NCBI GenBank assembly: GCA_036785325.1
Contig: JAXIVH010000043.1
Span: 1,993,174-2,057,173, forward strand
Source: Urophycis tenuis
Taxonomy: Eukaryota > Chordata > Actinopteri > Gadiformes > Phycidae
Direction of reading: 5' to 3'
Length of the DNA: 64,000 nucleotides
The notes below the pieces were generated by a model, which did no database searches, was not told the DNA's origin, and saw only the letters and a list, made by a program, of their open reading frames with translations. Shown one piece after another: positions 1-57,817 of the stretch (position 1 is the stretch's first letter; each line of letters begins with the position of its first letter). The position numbers and the translations under genes were made by a program.

Positions 1-884
1 AACCTGCTGTGGTTTTCACTGCAGTGTGTTATTACAGTCTCTCTACAGATTATAACGCGTGCACCACCGCCATGCTTGTCCTGCCAGACCTGCTAACTCT
101 GTCCTGATGGCGCTAGGCCGGGGATAAGCTGGCCAATCAGACAGGGACTAATGGACAGACACTACCAGGACGGGGGGTATTACTCCCCCACACCTTTCAA
201 CGTCCCCTTGCCCTCCCCCATTCGGCGTGACATCAAAGCGGGACTATTTCTATCCGGCGTGATAACTCGTGGCCGTCTGGGTCCGGGCGAGGACGGCGAG
301 GAGGAGGTGGCGACGGCGGCGAATGTGTCGCTGTCGCTGGGCGCCAGCGTCGTCACGGTAACGGGCGGCGGGCGACGGACGAGCGGGGGCATCTGGCCTT
401 CCTCAGATGGTACTCACTTGTCCACACTTGTCCAACCATCGCCTCCTTCCCTCCCTCCCTAGCTCTATCTCTCTCCCCGTCCCTCTTGCTCCATCTCTCT
501 CTCCCTCCATCTCTCTCTCTCCCCCTCTCTCTCCCTCCCTTCATTTCTCTCTCTATCTCACTGAGTACCGCGTTGTCACGGTTACCTGTGCAGATTAATC
601 AGAGGAGTTATTCCCATCCCTTGGCATGAGATCAGTGAACATGAGATGGTGATGGTGATTGCAAGACTGTTACATAACTGGATGTTATGTAATGAATATG
701 AAAATGAGCAATGCTTCCTTTTGATAAATATAGTTTGATAAACATATCTGCCAAAGATCTGTTCAAAAAACAATGAAGAGTCACATGGCCATATATCATT
801 CTTGGTTTCATAGGTTTTTAGCAGGCCTATATGATATATAAGACCTTGCAAAATATCAACATATAACATTGATTAATTGCATAG

Positions 885-895
<11 letters not shown>

Positions 896-961
<66 letters not shown>

Positions 962-1000
962 CACACTCATACACCCACACCCACACACACACACACACTC
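896..1000. repeat. (CA)n microsatellite
   Basis: About 29 uninterrupted CA units after a short CT run, then an impure tail with CG, CT and CCCA variants. The frames reading Thr-His or Cys-Val through it are artefacts. Confidence 0.95.
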
Positions 1001-1429
1001 ATCAGCACAGATAGTCCGTCTTTGCATTGGAAAAAGTCTTTCCAAAGCACTCGACTTCACAAAACGTCAGCTCGGAAACAAGCAATTATCAGCGTAAACA
1101 AGGAACTTCCCTCTAGGAATCATTCATTCATCCTTCATCTCAGCAGTTGTGTGAAAAACATTACCTAGCCTCGCTGGTAGGTGACTCAGTCCGCCTCGGG
1201 GCATTGTCTCTACTGTTCCCCAAAGACGCCTCTAATGCCCAAACAGTGTCAGATTTGACGGAATAATTGGTGTGTGTGAATCGTGACGTTGACTCGAGCC
1301 CCTTGATGGGGCCAAATACTTGGGACGGCAGCAGACGGTGATTTGGCAAGTGGTGTGACTTGAGAAATGCCCCTCCTGTTCCTGCAAACCTCAATCACTT
1401 CCTCATACATGATGATCTGATGCCAAATA

Positions 1430-1498
1430 ATCTATTTATAGATATATATCTATATATAGATACATATCTATATAGATATGTATCTATCTATCTATCTA

Positions 1499-1579
<81 letters not shown>
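1430..1579. repeat. (TA)n microsatellite with GATA/TATC palindromic lead-in
   Basis: A nearly pure TA run (about 1501-1579) is preceded by alternating GATA, TATC and TATATA blocks that are self-complementary over tens of bases. Such sequence can extrude as a cruciform and is prone to length change. Confidence 0.9.
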
Positions 1580-1582
<3 letters not shown>

Positions 1583-1859
1583 GAAACAGTTGACTAATTT
1601 GATTTATATTTTATCTTATTTTATTAGCTAAGGTTTAAGCTGACTCAGACAACATGAACTTCACTGCTGGTAATGATGAACGTTGTTTTCTTGAATGCGA
1701 GAATAAACTTGAAACTTCAAACTTGAAATTGTTGTATCAAGCTGGGTGGGAGCTGGTGGGTGGGATGGCTAATAGAGGGCAGTAGGGAAAATATACATAT
1801 TCTTTACATATTCCTTTGATGAGTATACTATAAGAAAGAGGTTGTGTAAAGGTATGGAA

Positions 1860-2720
1860 GTTGAGTATGAAATAAAATCCACAAAACATTTGTTGAGGAT
1901 TCAAAAGGCCAGTGTGTACCGAGTTGTTCTTAAGATATCTTTTGAAATTATAACAATCACAAAGATATCCCCTTATAGATCTATAATAGGTGAATATTAA
2001 TATGACTGAAATCTGAAAACTGTAACATATACTGAAATATATATCACATGTAACATGTAATAGCCCCATAATAAACATATAATAGTCCCAATCACATGAT
2101 TGGGGCTGAGTATCCTACCAGCCTACAGGCATTGGTAAAACATTGAACCACAGTGGATATTGGTGGTCTTGGCCCCACACTGTGCACGTGGTATGTGGGG
2201 GACCCCCACAGACCCTTGGGGCTCACGATGTCGGCCATCACTTCCCACTCCTCCACGCTTCTCTTTCATGAGGAATGGAAACATATACATGTGGACAAAG
2301 TGTGGCCATGCCTTTCAAATAAACCTGAAGGTCAACTCAACTGCAGGGAGTGTATCCCCTTTTAAAGTAATTATAATTTGAGGAGATATTTATAACATAT
2401 ACATTATACATAACGGTACCATTTGCATACAAATGGTCTGAAACAAGTTCAGTATGAAATGATACCCACAAAACATTTGCTGAGGGTTCAAAAGCTAGCA
2501 TTTATTGAGTTGTGTTAAAGTTGCTCTTATGATACCTTTTGAAATGACAACAATCACAAAAACATCCCCTTATAGATTTATTATAGGTGAATATTTAAAT
2601 GACTCAAAAGCTGAAAACTGTAACTGACATATATGTGATTGGGCCTGTGTTGAGTGTCCTGCCAGCCTACAGTCACTGATAGAACACTCACTCACAGTGG
2701 ATGCTGGCGGTCACCACACC
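1860..2720. repeat. Local tandem duplication of a ~300-bp non-coding unit
   Basis: Segment 1870-2180 recurs at about 2455-2720. Shared blocks in the same order include CACAAAACATTTG, CCCCTTATAGAT, TATAGGTGAATAT, CTGAAAACTGTAAC, CCAGCCTACAG and CACAGTGGAT. The copies are diverged by substitutions and small indels, so the duplication is old. No coding frame is conserved between them. It could also be two copies of an unrecognised dispersed repeat. Confidence 0.75.
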
Positions 2721-3539
2721 AACACGTATACCAACAGATGGATGGCTCCCTGGTTTGCTGCAGCCTGCCACATGGAGCACATAACGGCACTTTGTCTCCG
2801 TGATGTAAGGCCTCGTTTCCAGCGTTTCTCACCTTCTCTGTAACTGAAAATGGTAGTGGTTTGCAGTTTATCTTCATCATTGCAAAAAAAAAAAAAACCA
2901 AAAACAAACCTTCAATGTGCAGAAGATTCTGAGATAATGACTGCACACATGGATCCACTTACATGGCTCATCTGAAAGAGGGGATGCTTACCTCTCCATC
3001 CTCCCCTCTCCCACCTCCTCCTACGGACCCCCTCCTTCCCTCTCCCACTTACTCCCTTGTGTTCTCCCACCTGCTCCTCGCTCCCCTGGTGTCATCCCAG
3101 CCAAGCCAGTGACTCACGCAGCGTCGTGTTAGTCAAGAGACAATTACCATGATGGTTATTTTGGGATACTGCATGATTGGAGCCGAATTGATGAACACTA
3201 ATTGATCAAAGTGAATAACCTTGCTCTGAACTTATTTTAACTTTACATGCTCGTTATTAAACTTGACAGACATGATTCATTTTTGGCAATAAAAAGACAA
3301 TGCAATGCGTCCGATATATGCAATGTCGGCCTAAATCATGACATGATTTGTTCCATTTAAATATAGTCCTAACTGTAAACGGCATAATCTGTCCTAACGT
3401 AGACACGCACTGTTAATAAATGATCACCAGCGTCCTAATAACGTTGAGCTTTTTGTTTCTCTGCTGATCCTGTCACTTTCCCCTTTAACGGCCAGATGAT
3501 GACGTTATACTGCAGAGCAGTGAGCTGTCGTCCCCAACA

Positions 3540-3549
3540 TCTCGCGAGA
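3540..3549. promoter_or_regulatory. TCTCGCGAGA core-promoter palindrome
   Basis: A perfect TCTCGCGAGA palindrome lies about 160 bp upstream of the ppp1r12a start codon, at the start of a CpG-rich stretch. This motif is known from CpG-island, often bidirectional, vertebrate promoters and is a Kaiso (ZBTB33) recognition sequence. A TATAAAG string at 3649-3655 is only 52 bp before the ATG, so it may be 5' UTR rather than a working TATA box. Confidence 0.65.
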
Positions 3550-3706
3550 TTATGAAAAACCCAGACGCCCTCTCAGCTCCCACCACACCACCGCCACCTC
3601 CACCACCCCCTTCCCACGCCCCAGTGCGCTGCTGTGGGATAGTGGCACTATAAAGTATATCCTCTCGCTCGGAGAAAGATAAGGAGCGCCAAGAGACAGG
3701 AGGGGG

Positions 3707-50300
<46,594 letters not shown>

Positions 50301-50746
50301 ACCTGCCTCACCCCCTCCACACCCCCCCGCCTGCTTCACCCATCATGACTCCCCCGCCTCCCCCCTCCACCATGGCAGTGGCTAATGGAATTGCACATTT
50401 TAGATACTGAATTGCAGCAGACATCAGAAATGAGAAAACTCCTGTCTCACCCCCACACCCCCCCCACCTCCCCTCCACCCTTTCTTGATCTCCCTTTTTT
50501 GTCCATCCCCCCCAACGGTGACACACCTCCACCCCCATCCATACCTCCACCCATCTATCATGTTATCATCCGGATGGAGCCACCGAGTTTACAGAGGAAC
50601 GAGTGGGGGTGGAGCGGGGGTGACGTAGGAACACACACAGGGGGGGGTGATGTAGGAACACACAGAGGGTGACGTAGAAACAGCGGGGGGCCTGAGAGTT
50701 GTTATTTAACCAATAAGCCTTAGTTGTACATAAGGAAAAACTAAGT

Positions 50747-50752
50747 AATAAA
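50747..50752 (+). terminator. Proximal poly(A) signal
   Basis: AATAAA about 450 bp after the stop codon, in an A-rich stretch. Could give a short 3' UTR form. Confidence 0.45.
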
Positions 50753-50958
50753 AACACTTGTATCATCTTTCTTTTGACTCCCCCCCCTTCGACCCCCACC
50801 AAACACACATTGTCTTCACCTCCCCCGTCAGGTCTGTCTGGGTGAGGAAGGGTCCTCCACCTCCACCCCAGTCCTTCTCCTTTACATTTTCTTGACATTG
50901 TCTTGTTGAAAGTGTCATGCATCCCCCCCCCCCCTCTTACACACACAGACACACGCAC

Positions 50959-51009
<51 letters not shown>

Positions 51010-52061
51010 TGTTAGTCTCGTCTCCCCCCTTCCAAATGTTTTTTTGGCTCTTTTCCTCCCCGATGGGAGACAGAAAGAGCGATGAAGACGAATCTTGCTT
51101 CCGAAAACAAGATGGAGTTTAAGCTTTCACTTTATGTGCAATATGCATTTCTTTTGTTTTTCTTTTTAAATGCTTTAACGACGAGTCACTCGCCAGTAGG
51201 ATATTTTGTTGTTCACTCTTCTGCTGCGTCCATTTGCTCACAGCCCCGTTAGCCCCGCCCCCCCGCCCCGCCCCCTTTAGTTTTAAGTTTCTAGTGTAGT
51301 CGGTTTATACTCTTGTCTGTCTCCCTCGTTGTTTTAGCAGGTACTGAGTGACGCTGTATATACCTGTAATGTATCGTTTGATCAGCACATGGCATGCACT
51401 CTGTCTGTTACTATCACACATATACCCATCCCAGAGGACGTAGAAAAGGTGTGTTTTTAAATTCTTTTTTGGGTTTATTTCCCCCCCGTCTGAGGACATG
51501 GGAGGACCCCCGGGCTGCCCTGTTACAGGGGACAGCCCCCCGGACGGCCCCCCGGACGGCCCGCTTGTTTTCAGTTTAAATAGAAAGTGTTTTAAAAAAT
51601 TATAATATAATTGCTTCACAACATTTCACACATTGTATCCTTGGAAGAGTGCTGTTCAGTTTTTTTTTTCTTTTTTTTTTTTTTTTAAAAAAAGCTGTAG
51701 TATTATAGCGAAGGTGTTGTCACTAAAAGAAACTTTAAAATATCTCGGCTATGGCTAACCCAGTCCTTTTTAACAACAATGTCTACATGCACTGTCCATA
51801 CTGTAATACCTTGACACCATCACATCGCCCATGCTTCTGAAAACACATTTTATGCATTTCAGTGGCCTTTTTAAGAATAATTTTAGTAAAGAAATGTCCG
51901 GCAGAATGTTGACTATCTATTCCTTGGTTTTGATTTTATTTGTTTAGCTTTTTTTTTCTGATGTTTTGCTTTTCCCTTCCCTTCGCCATCTTGTAAAATA
52001 AGTGTGTGGCTTCTTACATGCAAGCTGTGCTGTGACTACAACCACTGAAGAGTTCATTAAA

Positions 52062-52067
52062 AATAAA
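52062..52067 (+). terminator. Distal poly(A) signal
   Basis: AATAAA followed within 25 bp by a GT-rich TTGTACATTGT element; the best candidate for the end of the ppp1r12a transcript. Confidence 0.6.
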
Positions 52068-52089
52068 CTTGTACATTGTAAAGTTCCAA

Positions 52090-53940
52090 TGATTCTTTAT
52101 TTTGTAATTGTACAACTGTCGTTATCTTTTGCCATTGTTTTTTTTTATTTTCTGTTGTACTACAGCATGGAAAGTTTTATTACCTTTTACCACCAACAGA
52201 GGGCGCTTTGAAATAATCTGGAAATCGTCATTCCAACTGTCAAATGAAACTATTGGCGATCAGAAATCTCTTTGAATTTACTGGGAATATTGGCTCAATC
52301 CAGTACTTTATGAACCAACCTCACTTCCGGGACTTCTTCCCTTCAGCCACCAGGCTGCCTCGCAGCTCTCTCCTGGTTGGATACAGAAGTGACGCATGTA
52401 TATTCTATGTAATACCTTGACGCCAACAACCAATAATTTTCATAAAGCCGAGTTGCACCGCTTGTCACATTGTTATTTTTTAATTGGTAAAGGAATGAAA
52501 CGATGTGTGATTAAACTGTCAGCTCCCTAGTCTGCATGCCAAATGTCCAATTCCAGTAGACGCTTGGCCTGCTGGAGAAGTCTTGTCCCGGTAAGACCAC
52601 TCCCTTGTCCCCATGTGTAAACCTGTGTGGTGGTCCTGCATGCAGTCCCTAACCGCACCGGGGAGAGCATTATGTCACGTCCAGTCCTGCATCACGCAAC
52701 ACTTCTTTTTTGAGGTCTGACTTTATGGAAGCCCCGAGATCAGCAGATCATAAATCATCTTCACACGAGGAATTCAACGTGAACCAGATGTCGACGGCCA
52801 AGCAGACCGGGGCGCGTTTGACACCAATTTGACCACACATTTGAGATGACAACCTTGGCCTCAAATATAGAGGCTCAAGAAAACCACCACTGTCCATTCC
52901 TCTCCACATGTTTCAGGGGCATTGCTTCCACCAGTGCAGTGCAGTCGGTGCAGCCAGTCCCCAAAACACGTTTAAGACACGCTGTCCTCATTCATATGAG
53001 CATGCAACAGCTCCACCTGGTGTTGAACACAGGGAGAGCAGCGAGTGAGTACGTGGTAATATTGATTGGGTTTGAAATTACACTATTAATTCATAATTAA
53101 TTAATGACGCAACAAATTGTGGCCATCAGTCATTTTGTAATACATGTCTTGGCAATCAATGCATTTTCTATGCGAGTGTCAAATTCTTATCTGAGGTGGA
53201 AGTGTACAATTTTTATGTTACACCCCTTACCCCCAGGACCTCCTAGTATTGTGATAGGAACGAATGAGAGAGGAACTACCTTGTATGTCCGTGATGGTCA
53301 GCCAGTGCATCCCCACCATCCTTGAAGGAGCGATGCCACCACATGTTATTTGTTTCTTTCAAAACCACTCGATACAAACGATCCAGGAGAACGTGACCCT
53401 GAACTGAAACAGGTAAGAGTTATGAGATGATAAAACTTCTACTTGCTCAATGACGGACACTACGACACCACGTTCGTGGATGGCTGAAAAATGCTCGTGA
53501 TTCATTAGTTTTGACCGAAGTTTTCTGACATCTTATCTCCTCTGGAGTGGCGCCTTTCTATTGTAAAACAAAATGTTACTCTGAATGAACATTAGTCAAA
53601 TTTGAACATAACACCTGTTGAATACATCCTTGAGTTCAAGGTTTCGGGGTGTAACGTCAAAGCTTAATATTTTATGATAACAATTGCATAAAAAAATGTG
53701 AACTTTGTGAGACAGAAACAACAGAACGCCAGAGACCGCGACCTCTAAACAGGTTCACCATATTGTGACACGGTGTGATGTCAACTTCACGTTCCTTTAT
53801 ATATAATAGTACAACAATAATTATCAAAATGATAATATATACATATTGTTATAACATATATAAACATATTGACAATCTGAAATATAAAAAAGAATGATTA
53901 AGGATAAAATATCAAGCACAACCTTCTATTCCTATTATTG
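52090..53940. other. Intergenic DNA, no gene recognised
   Basis: AT-rich with no convincing coding frame. A donor-like ACTGAAACAG|gtaagag lies near 53411 after a short open stretch, and could belong with the exon-like blocks further right, but nothing confirms it. Confidence 0.55.
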
Positions 53941-53949
53941 TCTTATTAG

Positions 53950-54082
53950 GGGCTGATCAACACCACCAGGCTCCCTCACCTGATCCTCAGCTGTGTGCTG
54001 ACGACAAGCCTCCTCTTCAGAAGAAGACGGTCATCCCTCCAGCGGTCACCAAGAACCAGCAGAAACACAGACCTGGGACCAG
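53950..54082 (+). other. Exon-like block, copy 1
   Basis: Bounded by gtcttattag and gtcagtg. One frame is open and reads DDKPPLQKKTVIPPAVTKNQ. Similar blocks recur at 54765 and 59781 with the same borders. I do not recognise the protein; it may be a repeated exon of an unknown gene or a non-coding repeat. Confidence 0.45.
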
Positions 54083-54764
54083 GTCAGTGTTCCTGGTGAA
54101 CTAGTCCAGTAGTGTCCACATTATTTCCATTACTGTTAACGAGACACACACTTTCCTGACTCCCCGCCATCTATACAGTATGTGTATAGTGAATACACAT
54201 AGACAGTGTATATGTTAAGTCTGGACATATATTGGTCACCTTGTCTCGCTTTTAGATTAATCACAGCCACTGGTAGTGGCAAATATGCCTACCTGTGAAA
54301 CTAAGATGACAAGTAACACCACTGAATTATGCAAACATTATTTGCAACTGCACATAATGTTTGTAAATCTCCAATTTACAAAATCTAGTGGAAATAAATA
54401 CAATATTCAAGTTAAGAGTTGGGACGGACACTATATTCATATCTGGCCCAGAGGTGAATTGCTGATAAAGAGAAACACAGTGCCCTGGGTATAAGCTGCA
54501 TATATGATCAGATAGTGCCTGTATAGTGCATTTTTTTCAGGATGTCTATTCAGAAAATCCTCATGTCGAATCTCAATCAAATATTTATGTATTTGTATAT
54601 TTATATTTATATATTTATACCATGATAATATAATGATTAAAACCATATTTGAACAATGACAATACGAAGGCAATACATAATATCAATCTTGAATATAACA
54701 ATAATGACTATTATAATGGTCAAATATCAAACACAGCGTTCCACTCCCTTTATTGTCTTATGAG

Positions 54765-54894
54765 GAGCCTATCAACATGGACGCCACAAGGACGCCCATC
54801 TTGATCACCAAGGGTGTGCTTCTAAACAAGTAAGATCGTTTTTCTAACGGTCGCCAAGACTCCGCAGGAACCTTTTCGCCATGCGGGGGCCCTG
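54765..54894 (+). other. Exon-like block, copy 2 (broken)
   Basis: Starts GAGCCTATCAAC after ttatgag and ends before gtcagtg. In the frame that matches copy 3 it has a stop after 22 codons (AACAAGTAA), so if these are exons this copy is dead. Confidence 0.4.
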
Positions 54895-54905
54895 GTCAGT
54901 GTTCC

Positions 54906-55249
54906 TGTCATGGTCTGTGTCTGTGTCGTCTGGGTGTCATGTTTTGGTTGGTTTGCTTTGTGGTTCCCCTGTGTCCTGTTCACCCTCTTTGGTTTCCTCC
55001 TTTGTTGATTGCCCTGTTGTGTTCACCTGTGCCTCGTTCCCTCACCTGTCTTTGGTTTGTAATTAGTTCTTTGTGTATTTAAGTCCAGGCTTCTGTTGAG
55101 TCCTGGTCCAAGTCTTGTCCTTTGTTAGTCGTGGGTCGCCTGTTTCCCTGCCCATACCTGTCTTTGTAAGTACAAATACATAAGTAATAGCTACTTGTGG
55201 CTGTGACTACTCTCTGCATCTGGGTCCACCTCCACTGCTAACCGTAACC
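54906..55249 (+). mobile_element. Solo LTR, Gypsy-like
   Basis: 344 bp starting TGTCATGGT and ending ACCGTAACC, near-inverted ends, flanked by a perfect 5-bp duplication GTTCC (54901-54905 and 55250-55254). The sequence continuity of the interrupted copy is restored if it is removed. A TATTTAAG promoter-like string lies at about 55075. No internal coding region remains. Confidence 0.7.
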
Positions 55250-55343
55250 GTTCCTGGTGAACTGGTGTCCTACATGTCCACGTTACTGACCTTGTTTCAA
55301 ATGAGACAGGCTTTCCTGAATCCCTGCTATTTATATGATTTGT

Positions 55344-55378
55344 GTATAGTGCATACACATACAGTGTATGCACTATAC
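55344..55378. repeat. Perfect 15-bp inverted repeat
   Basis: GTATAGTGCATACAC and GTGTATGCACTATAC are exact complements around a 5-base loop. The related position in the other duplicate (about 54183-54210) is imperfect. Confidence 0.9.
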
Positions 55379-55482
55379 AGCAACTGGTGGTGACAAATAT
55401 GTCTACCTTTTGTATTCAACTTGGTTGTAAGTATTCAACTTAGTGCAAAGATGTCAGTAATGTATGAGATCATATCCATTAC

Positions 55483-55635
55483 ATGCTACATCTTTGTGTA
55501 TGCTATTTACTTCTATAGTGTGTGCCTGGATGTATGTACATTTATGTAATTTTTTTGTATATTGTTACATAGGTTTATATTATATATTTATATATTCCAA
55601 CATTCTGTTATTTGAGAGTGTCTGTCTCTTATTTT
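55483..55635 (+). mobile_element. Outer Rex1-type element, left part
   Basis: 3' UTR of a 5'-truncated Rex1-type LINE, matching 57510-57720 (GCCTGGATGTATGTACATTTA, TTACATAGGTTTATA). It is broken by the Rex3-type LINE and resumes at 59703. Confidence 0.7.
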
Positions 55636-55811
55636 CCCCTCCTTGAGCCGCAACCTTAACGTGGTGGAGGGGTTTGCGTGTCCCAATGACCCTGGGGGCT
55701 ATATTGTCGGGGGCTTCATGCCCCTGGTAGGGCCACCCAAAGCAAGCAGGTCCTAGGCGAGGGTCCAGACAAAGAGTGGCTCAAAGATGACCCCAATGAA
55801 GAATACAATTT

Positions 55812-57135
55812 TTGGAAGTGGGTTTCCCTTGCCCGGACGTGGGTCACCGGGGCCCCCCCCTGGAGCTAGGCCTGGGGGAAGGGCCCGTTGGCGAGCGCCT
55901 GGTGGCGCTCGCCAACGCCCGCGGGGCCCGGTCGGGCACAGCCCGAAGGGACGACGCGGGACCCCCTTCCCATGGGTTCACCACCCGTGGGAGGGGCCAA
56001 AGGGGTCGGGTGCAATGTGAGCTGGGCGGCAGCAGGAGGCGGGGACCTGGACGGTCCGACCCTCGGCTGCAGAAGCTAGCTCTGGGGACGTGGAATGTCA
56101 CCTCTCTGGCGGGGAAGGAGCCTGAGCTGGTGTGCGAGGCTGAGAGGTACCGGCTGGACATAGTCGGGCTCACCTCGACACACAGTTTGGGCTCCGGAAC
56201 CAGCGTCCTTGAGAGGGGTTGGACTATTTTCCACTCTGGAGTTGCCCCTGGGGAGAGGCGCCGAGCGGGGGTGGGAATGCTTATTTCCCCCCGGCTCGGC
56301 GCCTGTACGTTGGGGTTCACCCCGGTAGACGAGAGGGTAGCCTCCCTCCGCCTTCAGGTGGGGGGACGGGTCCTGACTGTCGTTTGTGCTTATGCACCGA
56401 ACGGCAGTTCAGAGTACCCACCCTTTCTGGAGTCCTTGGAGGGGGTGTTAGAAAGCGCCCCGTCTGGGGACTCCCTTGTTCTGCTGGGGGACTTCAACGC
56501 CCATGTGGGCAATGACAGTGAGACCTGGAGGGGCGTGATTGGGAGGAACGGTCCCCCTGATCTGAACCCGAGTGGTGTTTTGTTGTTGGACTTCTGTGCT
56601 CGTCATGGACTGTCCATAACGAACACCATGTTCAAGCATAAGGGTGTCCACATGTGCACTTGGCACCAGGACACCCTAGGCCGCAGTTCGATGATCGACT
56701 TTGTAGTTGTATCATCGGACTTGCGGCCGCATGTCTTGGACACTCGAGTGAAGAGAGGGGCGGAGCTGTCAACTGATCACCACCTGGTGGCGAGTTGGCT
56801 CCGATGGCGGGGGAAGATGCCGGTCAGACCTGGCAGACCCAAACGTTCTGTGAGGGTCTGCTGGGAACGTCTGGCTGAATCTCCTGTCAGAACGAGCTTC
56901 AACTCCCACCTCCGGGAGAGCTTCAACCATGTCCCGGGGGAGGCGGGGGACATAGAGTCCGAGTGGACCTTGTTCCGTGCCTCCATTGTTGAAGCGGCCG
57001 ACCGGAGCTGTGGCCGTAAGGTCGTCGGTGCCTGTCGCGGCGGCAACCCCCGAACCCGCTGGTGGACCCCAGCGGTAAGGGATGCCGTCAAGCCGAAGAA
57101 GGAGTCTTACCGGGCCTTTGTGGCCCGTGGGACTC
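55812..57135 (+). pseudogene. Rex3-type ORF, 5' part: endonuclease domain
   Basis: APE-type endonuclease motifs are visible: LGTWNVTSL, LLGDFNAHVGND (catalytic Asp/Asn), SSMIDFVVVSSDL and STDHHLVASWL (terminal His). The usual Glu of the second motif is not obvious (GLTSTHS). The frame runs open from 55812 until it enters the inserted Rex1-type DNA. Confidence 0.8.
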
Positions 57136-57817
57136 ACTGGGGGACACTCTGCCTACCGTGGCAGATAGGAGGATGCTGTCCAGGCTACGGACTATCATGG
57201 ACAATGCCTCTCACCCTCTCTTTTCCACCCTAGCTCAGCGGAGGAGTACCTTCAGCAGAAGACTCCTCTCACCTAGATGCACCACAGAGCGACATAGGAA
57301 ATCATTCCTGCCTGTGGTCATCAAACTGTACAATTTGTCACTGTCGTCTGCATAATTGGTCCACTACACTATATCTTATTACATGACTGTCATTTCATTT
57401 CACTGTAATATCACTACATAACTGGTCATTTCACTGCATGACTGTGATTTACTACACAACTGGTCATCTGGTCATCTCTGCACAACTGGTTTTTACAAAA
57501 ATCCGACATGCTACATCCTAGTGTATGCTATTACCTTGTAGTGTATGCCTGGATGTATGTACATTTATGTATATTATCATTTCTTGATGTACATTTTTAT
57601 ATATTTTGTTACATAGGTTACATTATATTTGTACATAGGTTTATACTTTTATTTTTACATAGGTTTTATATTTTTATTTAGGTCTCCTTATATATTTATA
57701 TTTATATTTTCTAACACTCTACTATACGTAGAGTGTCCTCTTTTTTCAACTGGAGTTTTGTCACGAAGACAATTTCCCTCAGGGATCAATAAAGTATGTC
57801 TGTCTGTCTGTCTGTCT
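57136..57817 (+). mobile_element. Inner Rex1-type LINE fragment inserted in the Rex3-type ORF
   Basis: 682 bp, flanked by GACTC at 57131-57135 and 57818-57822. Contains the last ~70 codons of a Rex1-like ORF (ASHPLFSTL, ERHRKSFLPVVIKLYNLS, stop at 57353-57355), a 3' UTR, and the tail TTTCCCTCAGGGATCAATAA followed by TCTG repeats. 5'-truncated, same orientation as its host. Confidence 0.8.

Larger units (their letters stand above)
1..3450. other. Upstream intergenic DNA, no gene recognised
   Basis: Short open frames exist, for example at 151-462, but none shows a recognisable domain, splice pattern or family match. The stretch holds a CT-rich tract (about 440-555), a CA array, a TA array with palindromic GATA/TATC flanks, and a locally duplicated segment, each listed separately. 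A divergently transcribed neighbour could lie further left, but nothing here supports one. Confidence 0.6.
50301..52085 (+). other. ppp1r12a: 3' UTR of ppp1r12a
   Basis: T-rich sequence after the stop codon. The end is placed after the last good poly(A) signal. A MYPT1 3' UTR of this size is plausible, but the boundary is inferred. Confidence 0.65.
53740..55450. repeat. Diverged tandem duplication carrying exon-like blocks 1 and 2
   Basis: AT-rich left flanks, the block, then TGTTCCTGGTGAACT and a segment with GTATAGTG/ATACACAT and CTGGTGGTGACAAATATG appear in the same order in both copies. Copy 2 is split by a solo LTR after the block. Confidence 0.7.

Noticed and set aside
151..462. 103-residue open frame upstream
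   Set aside because: GC-rich low-complexity translation without recognisable motif, splice partner or promoter signal.
3649..3655. TATAAAG as the core TATA box
   Set aside because: It leaves only ~25 bases of 5' UTR if used, and the promoter is of CpG-island type; kept only as a remark.
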